Source of the DNA: Clostridia bacterium
GTDB taxonomy: Bacteria; Bacillota; Clostridia; Oscillospirales; Butyricicoccaceae
Direction: 5' to 3'
NCBI GenBank assembly: GCA_900763355.1
Contig: CAAFJY010000052.1
Location: forward strand, 1 to 10,141
DNA length: 10,141 nt
Shown here: piece after piece, positions 7,415 to 10,141 of the stretch
Layout of the letters: each line of letters opens with the position of its first letter
How positions within the stretch are numbered: position 1 is the stretch's first letter
Program-made: the position numbers and the translations under genes
The notes under the pieces: generated by a model
Told to the model about the DNA's origin: nothing
The model's input: the letters and a program-made list of their open reading frames with translations, nothing else
Databases searched by the model: none

Positions 7415-7448
7415 AAAAGATGTACGAAAATTGAAAGTGAGTGTACCC

Positions 7449-9041
7449 ATGGATATTCAAGCTTTACAGGCCCTGAACCTCTCGCCGGAGATGATCCGCG
7501 CCATCCAGGACACGGGCTATGAACACTTTACCCCCATTCAGGAAAAGGTCATCCCGGTGCTCATGAGTGGCCGGGACGCTATCGGCCAGTCCAGCACCGG
7601 CACGGGCAAGACCGCCGCCTTCGGCATCCCCGCCATCGAGCTGGTGCAGGATCCCGACGACACCCCCGACCCCCAGGTGCTGGTCCTGTGCCCCACCCGG
7701 GAGCTGGCCATGCAGGTCAGCGACGAGCTGCGGAAGTTCTCCAAATATAAGGAGGGACTCCGGGTGGTGACCGTCTATGGCGGACAAAACATCGACACCC
7801 AGATCCGCGCCCTGAAAAAATCCGCCATCGTGGTGGGCACCCCCGGCCGGGTCATCGACCATCTCAACCGCCGCACCCTCAAGCTCAGCTCCATCCGTCT
7901 CGCCATCCTGGACGAGGCCGACGAGATGCTGGACATGGGCTTTGTGGATGACATCAAGCGCATCCTTTACAACACCCCGGAGAACCGGCAGACGGCCCTC
8001 TTCTCCGCCACCATGCCCGCCCCCATCCTCCGTCTCACCCAGCGGTTCCTCAAGAATCCGGAGATGGTCAAGGGGGACGAGGGGGACACCGCCTTCCACC
8101 TGATCCAGCAGTATTATGTAGAGGTCCCCAAATCCAAAAAGGCCCAGGGCGTCCGCCTGCTCTTCCAGCAGCAGGGGGCTCACCGGGGGCTCATCTTCTG
8201 CAACACCAAGCGCATGGTAGAGGTCCTCACCCGGGAGCTCAACGCCATGGGTCTGGCGGTGGAGGGGCTCCACGGAGATATGGCCCAGGGGGCCCGCACC
8301 CGGGTGATGGCCGCCTTTAAGGAGGGGAAGGTCGACCTCCTGGTGGCCACCGATGTGGCAGCCCGGGGCATCGACGCCTCCGGTGTGGACATCATCATCA
8401 ACTACGACATCCCCCAGGATATGGAATATTACGTCCACCGCATCGGCCGCACCGGCCGGGCGGGCAACACCGGCGTGGCCTTTACCCTCATCGCCGGGAG
8501 CGGGGAGTTTTTCAGCCTGTGCGACATCCAGGACACCACCGGCATCCAGCTCACCCCCTATTACCTCACCGGTCTGGACGAGACCCCGGAGGACAAGTTC
8601 TATTCCCGCAACACCAACCGCAGCGAAAACGGCGCCCGCCGCTCCTCCCTGCCCCGCCCCGCTGGACAGAACGGGGGCCGCAAGAGCGAAAATGGCGGCA
8701 ATGCCGTCCTCTCCATCGACGTGGGCCGCAACCACGACGTTACAGAAAAACAGATCGTCAACGCCATCCTCAAATATTCCCGCATCAAAAAGGACGAGAT
8801 CGGCACCATCACCATCAAAGAGGACGAAAGCCTGGTGGAGCTGGCTCCCGATGTGGCCCGCCACGTCCTCCGCACCATGGAGGCCGGGACGGTGAACGAG
8901 TTTTTGGTGAACGTCAAGGCGGTCTCCGGTCTCCGGGGCGACAACAGCGTCAAAAATGTCAATGCCCGGGGCGAAAGCCAGGCTCCCCGCAAGGGCGGCT
9001 ATCGCCGGGGCGGCCACCGGGGCGGCCGGGGCCGGAAATAA
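7449..9041 (+). CDS. DEAD-box ATP-dependent RNA helicase (CshA/DeaD type, DbpA-type C-terminal domain)
   Basis: Cytoplasmic helicase that remodels structured RNA; family members act in ribosome assembly, mRNA decay and cold adaptation. The protein is 530 residues. The core is complete: Q motif (F27, FTPIQ), Walker A STGTGKT (lysine 54), PTRELA, GG of YGGQ, TPGR, DEAD at 155-158, SAT, LIFCNTKR, VATDVAARGID and HRIGRTGR from 330. A polar, Arg/Gly/Asn-rich linker (about 385-417) leads to a DbpA-like RNA-binding domain (about 418-492, including the DEIGTITI segment). A basic RGG-like tail follows and ends in GGRGRK. I took the ATG at 7449; a TTG at 7386 would add 21 non-family residues and coincides with the predicted -35. 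The Shine-Dalgarno upstream is weak (about 7434-7440), unlike those of the neighbouring genes. Downstream lies a PLP-enzyme gene with no terminator between. Whether it is best called cshA, deaD or another paralogue cannot be settled here. Confidence 0.94.
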   Translation: MDIQALQALNLSPEMIRAIQDTGYEHFTPIQEKVIPVLMSGRDAIGQSSTGTGKTAAFGIPAIELVQDPDDTPDPQVLVLCPTRELAMQVSDELRKFSKYKEGLRVVTVYGGQNIDTQIRALKKSAIVVGTPGRVIDHLNRRTLKLSSIRLAILDEADEMLDMGFVDDIKRILYNTPENRQTALFSATMPAPILRLTQRFLKNPEMVKGDEGDTAFHLIQQYYVEVPKSKKAQGVRLLFQQQGAHRGLIFCNTKRMVEVLTRELNAMGLAVEGLHGDMAQGARTRVMAAFKEGKVDLLVATDVAARGIDASGVDIIINYDIPQDMEYYVHRIGRTGRAGNTGVAFTLIAGSGEFFSLCDIQDTTGIQLTPYYLTGLDETPEDKFYSRNTNRSENGARRSSLPRPAGQNGGRKSENGGNAVLSIDVGRNHDVTEKQIVNAILKYSRIKKDEIGTITIKEDESLVELAPDVARHVLRTMEAGTVNEFLVNVKAVSGLRGDNSVKNVNARGESQAPRKGGYRRGGHRGGRGRK

Positions 9042-9058
9042 GCGCCGAACCACAAAAA

Positions 9059-9065
9059 AGGAAGG
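9059..9065 (+). promoter_or_regulatory. Shine-Dalgarno for the PLP-enzyme gene
   Basis: AGGAAGG follows an A-run and lies 8 nt before the ATG at 9074. The 32-bp gap after the helicase stop has no hairpin or promoter that I can see, so the two genes are probably co-transcribed. Confidence 0.65.
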
Positions 9066-9073
9066 GATCACCC

Positions 9074-10141
9074 ATGGATATCACCCAGCTGGAGACCCCC
9101 GCCCTCCTTTTGGACTATGGCATGATGCAGCAGAACATGCGCGTCATGGCCGAGCTCATCCAGGGGACGGGCATGCGTCTCTACCCGCATTATAAATCCC
9201 ACAAATGCCCCCAGATCGCCCTTTTGCAGATCGAGCAGGGGGCGGCGGGCATCACCTGCGCCAAGCTGTCGGAGGCCGAGGACCTGGCCCAGGCCGGGGT
9301 CCAAACCATTGTCATCGCCAACCAGGTGGTCCAGGAGGAAAAGCTGACCAAGCTGGCCAGCCTGGCCAAGCGCTGCCACCTCACCGTCTGCGTGGACAGC
9401 GAGGAAAACATCCTCGCCCTGGAGGAGGCCTGCGCCCGGGAGAGTGCGCTCCTCCACGTCCTGGTGGAATACGACACGGGGATGCACCGCTGCGGCGCCG
9501 GGAGCTTCGAGGAGGTCCTCTCCCTGGCCCAGTGCGTCGCCGGTCAGAAGCATCTCCGCTTCCACGGCATCCAGGCCTATGCCGGCCACCTCTCCCACGA
9601 AAAGGACGGTTCCCTCCGCCGGGCCGCCCTGGGGGAGATCGAGGAGCGGGTGGCTCTCCTCCGGGATTTTCTCCGGGAAAAGGAGCTCACCGTCCACCAC
9701 ATCTGCGGTGGGAGCACCGGATTCGTGGCCGAAAAGCCGGAAAACACCGCCTATACCCAGCTCCAGTGCGGGAGCTATCTCTTCTGCGACCACAGCTTCG
9801 AGGGGATGGGCATCCCCTTCCGCCAGTCCCTCTTTGTGCTGACCACCGTTTTGTCGGTGAAGACCGACCGGGTGGTGGTGGACTGCGGGGTCAAGAGCCT
9901 GAGCATGGACCAGGAGCCTCCCTATTTCCCCGCCTTTCCGGAGGCCGAGCTGGTCTTTTCCGAGGAGCACACCACCATCCTCACGGAAAACAGCGATCTC
10001 CTCCCCGGGGATATGCTCATGATGATCCCCGGCCACTGTTGCACCACGGTGAACACCTTTGACCGCTTCCATGTGATGAACGGTGAAGAGATCCTCCACG
10101 TCTGGCTCATCACCAGCCGGGGAAAAAAAAAAAAAAAAAAG
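9074..10141 (+). CDS. D-threonine aldolase / D-serine dehydratase family PLP enzyme (no stop in window)
   Basis: Fold-type III PLP enzyme with an alanine racemase-like N-terminal barrel. Family members cleave D-threonine to glycine and acetaldehyde, or deaminate D-serine to pyruvate and ammonia. It opens with LETPALLLD, followed by PHYKSHK (38-44), where Lys41 aligns with the Schiff-base lysine. It continues with YDTGMHRCG (133-141), IQAYAGHLSH, CGGSTG (211-216) and LQCGSYLFCD. The C-terminal metal site reads PGHCC, giving His321-x-Cys323. Characterised eukaryotic D-serine dehydratases use His-x-Cys, while the best-known D-threonine aldolase uses His-x-Asp, so D-serine dehydratase activity is plausible but unproven. 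No internal stop or frameshift is seen over 356 codons. The frame runs into an 18-A homopolymer read as lysines and leaves the window open. Family proteins usually end at about this point, so only a few residues should be missing. It sits 32 bp behind the helicase, probably in the same operon. Confidence 0.88.
   Translation, partial: MDITQLETPALLLDYGMMQQNMRVMAELIQGTGMRLYPHYKSHKCPQIALLQIEQGAAGITCAKLSEAEDLAQAGVQTIVIANQVVQEEKLTKLASLAKRCHLTVCVDSEENILALEEACARESALLHVLVEYDTGMHRCGAGSFEEVLSLAQCVAGQKHLRFHGIQAYAGHLSHEKDGSLRRAALGEIEERVALLRDFLREKELTVHHICGGSTGFVAEKPENTAYTQLQCGSYLFCDHSFEGMGIPFRQSLFVLTTVLSVKTDRVVVDCGVKSLSMDQEPPYFPAFPEAELVFSEEHTTILTENSDLLPGDMLMMIPGHCCTTVNTFDRFHVMNGEEILHVWLITSRGKKKKKK
10123..10140 (+). 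repeat. 18-A homopolymer at the window end
   Basis: Eighteen consecutive A residues follow CCGGGG and are followed by a single G, the last base. In frame they would encode five AAA codons and one AAG after Gly350. Such a run is out of character with the GC-rich coding sequence before it. It most likely marks a contig end or a homopolymer error near the true stop codon, though a genuine slippery tract cannot be excluded. Confidence 0.9.

Noticed and set aside
7386..7448. TTG start at 7386 for the DEAD-box helicase
   Set aside because: The extra 21 residues are not family-like, and the TTG falls on the predicted -35 element upstream of the likely transcription start.
7464..9071. A 535-codon open frame on the minus strand opposite the DEAD-box helicase
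   Set aside because: It is the antisense shadow of a complete DEAD-box protein and has no motif of its own.
9068..10099. A 343-codon open frame on the minus strand opposite the PLP enzyme
   Set aside because: It is an antisense shadow; the plus-strand frame carries the family motifs in order and is open to the window end.

Overview
The window looks like a chromosomal fragment of a GC-rich Firmicute. My best guess is a gut Oscillospirales/Oscillospiraceae-type bacterium. This rests on the Bacillota-type AddAB recombination enzyme (rather than RecBCD), a DEAD-box helicase with a DbpA-type RNA-binding domain, purine-rich Shine-Dalgarno sites and a very strong preference for G/C-ending codons. 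The genus is not determined. The window begins inside a 200-bp-spaced repeat and ends in an 18-A run, so it may be a whole contig whose ends are assembly breakpoints (inference).

Layout. Positions 1-336 hold two copies of a 136-bp direct repeat separated by 64 bp. The right copy contains the true 3' end of addA. The left copy carries a detached duplicate of addA's last 14 codons and stop. Each copy has three stacked GC-rich stem-loops. Positions 291-7203 on the minus strand are an addB-addA operon, transcribed addB first, with an 11-nt overlap. It encodes the two subunits of the AddAB helicase-nuclease that processes DNA double-strand breaks. Positions 7204-7448 are a divergent intergenic region with an extended -10 promoter candidate in each direction, a GC-only hairpin in the addB leader and helically phased A-tracts upstream of the plus-strand promoter. 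Positions 7449-10141 on the plus strand hold a DEAD-box RNA helicase gene, followed after 32 bp by a D-threonine aldolase/D-serine dehydratase-family gene that runs to the window edge.

How the genes work together. AddB and AddA form one complex: AddA supplies the helicase motor and one nuclease domain, and AddB supplies the second nuclease with an iron-sulfur staple. The plus-strand pair probably shares a transcript but has no obvious functional link. All four genes appear intact, apart from the missing stop of the last one.

I see no phage, CRISPR, toxin-antitoxin, defence island or undescribed multi-gene system here; the coding content is housekeeping. The points most worth a second look are the duplicated addA tail with its hairpin array, the loss of the Walker A lysine in AddB, the phased A-tracts, and the apparent complete absence of TTA, CTA and TCA codons from all four genes.
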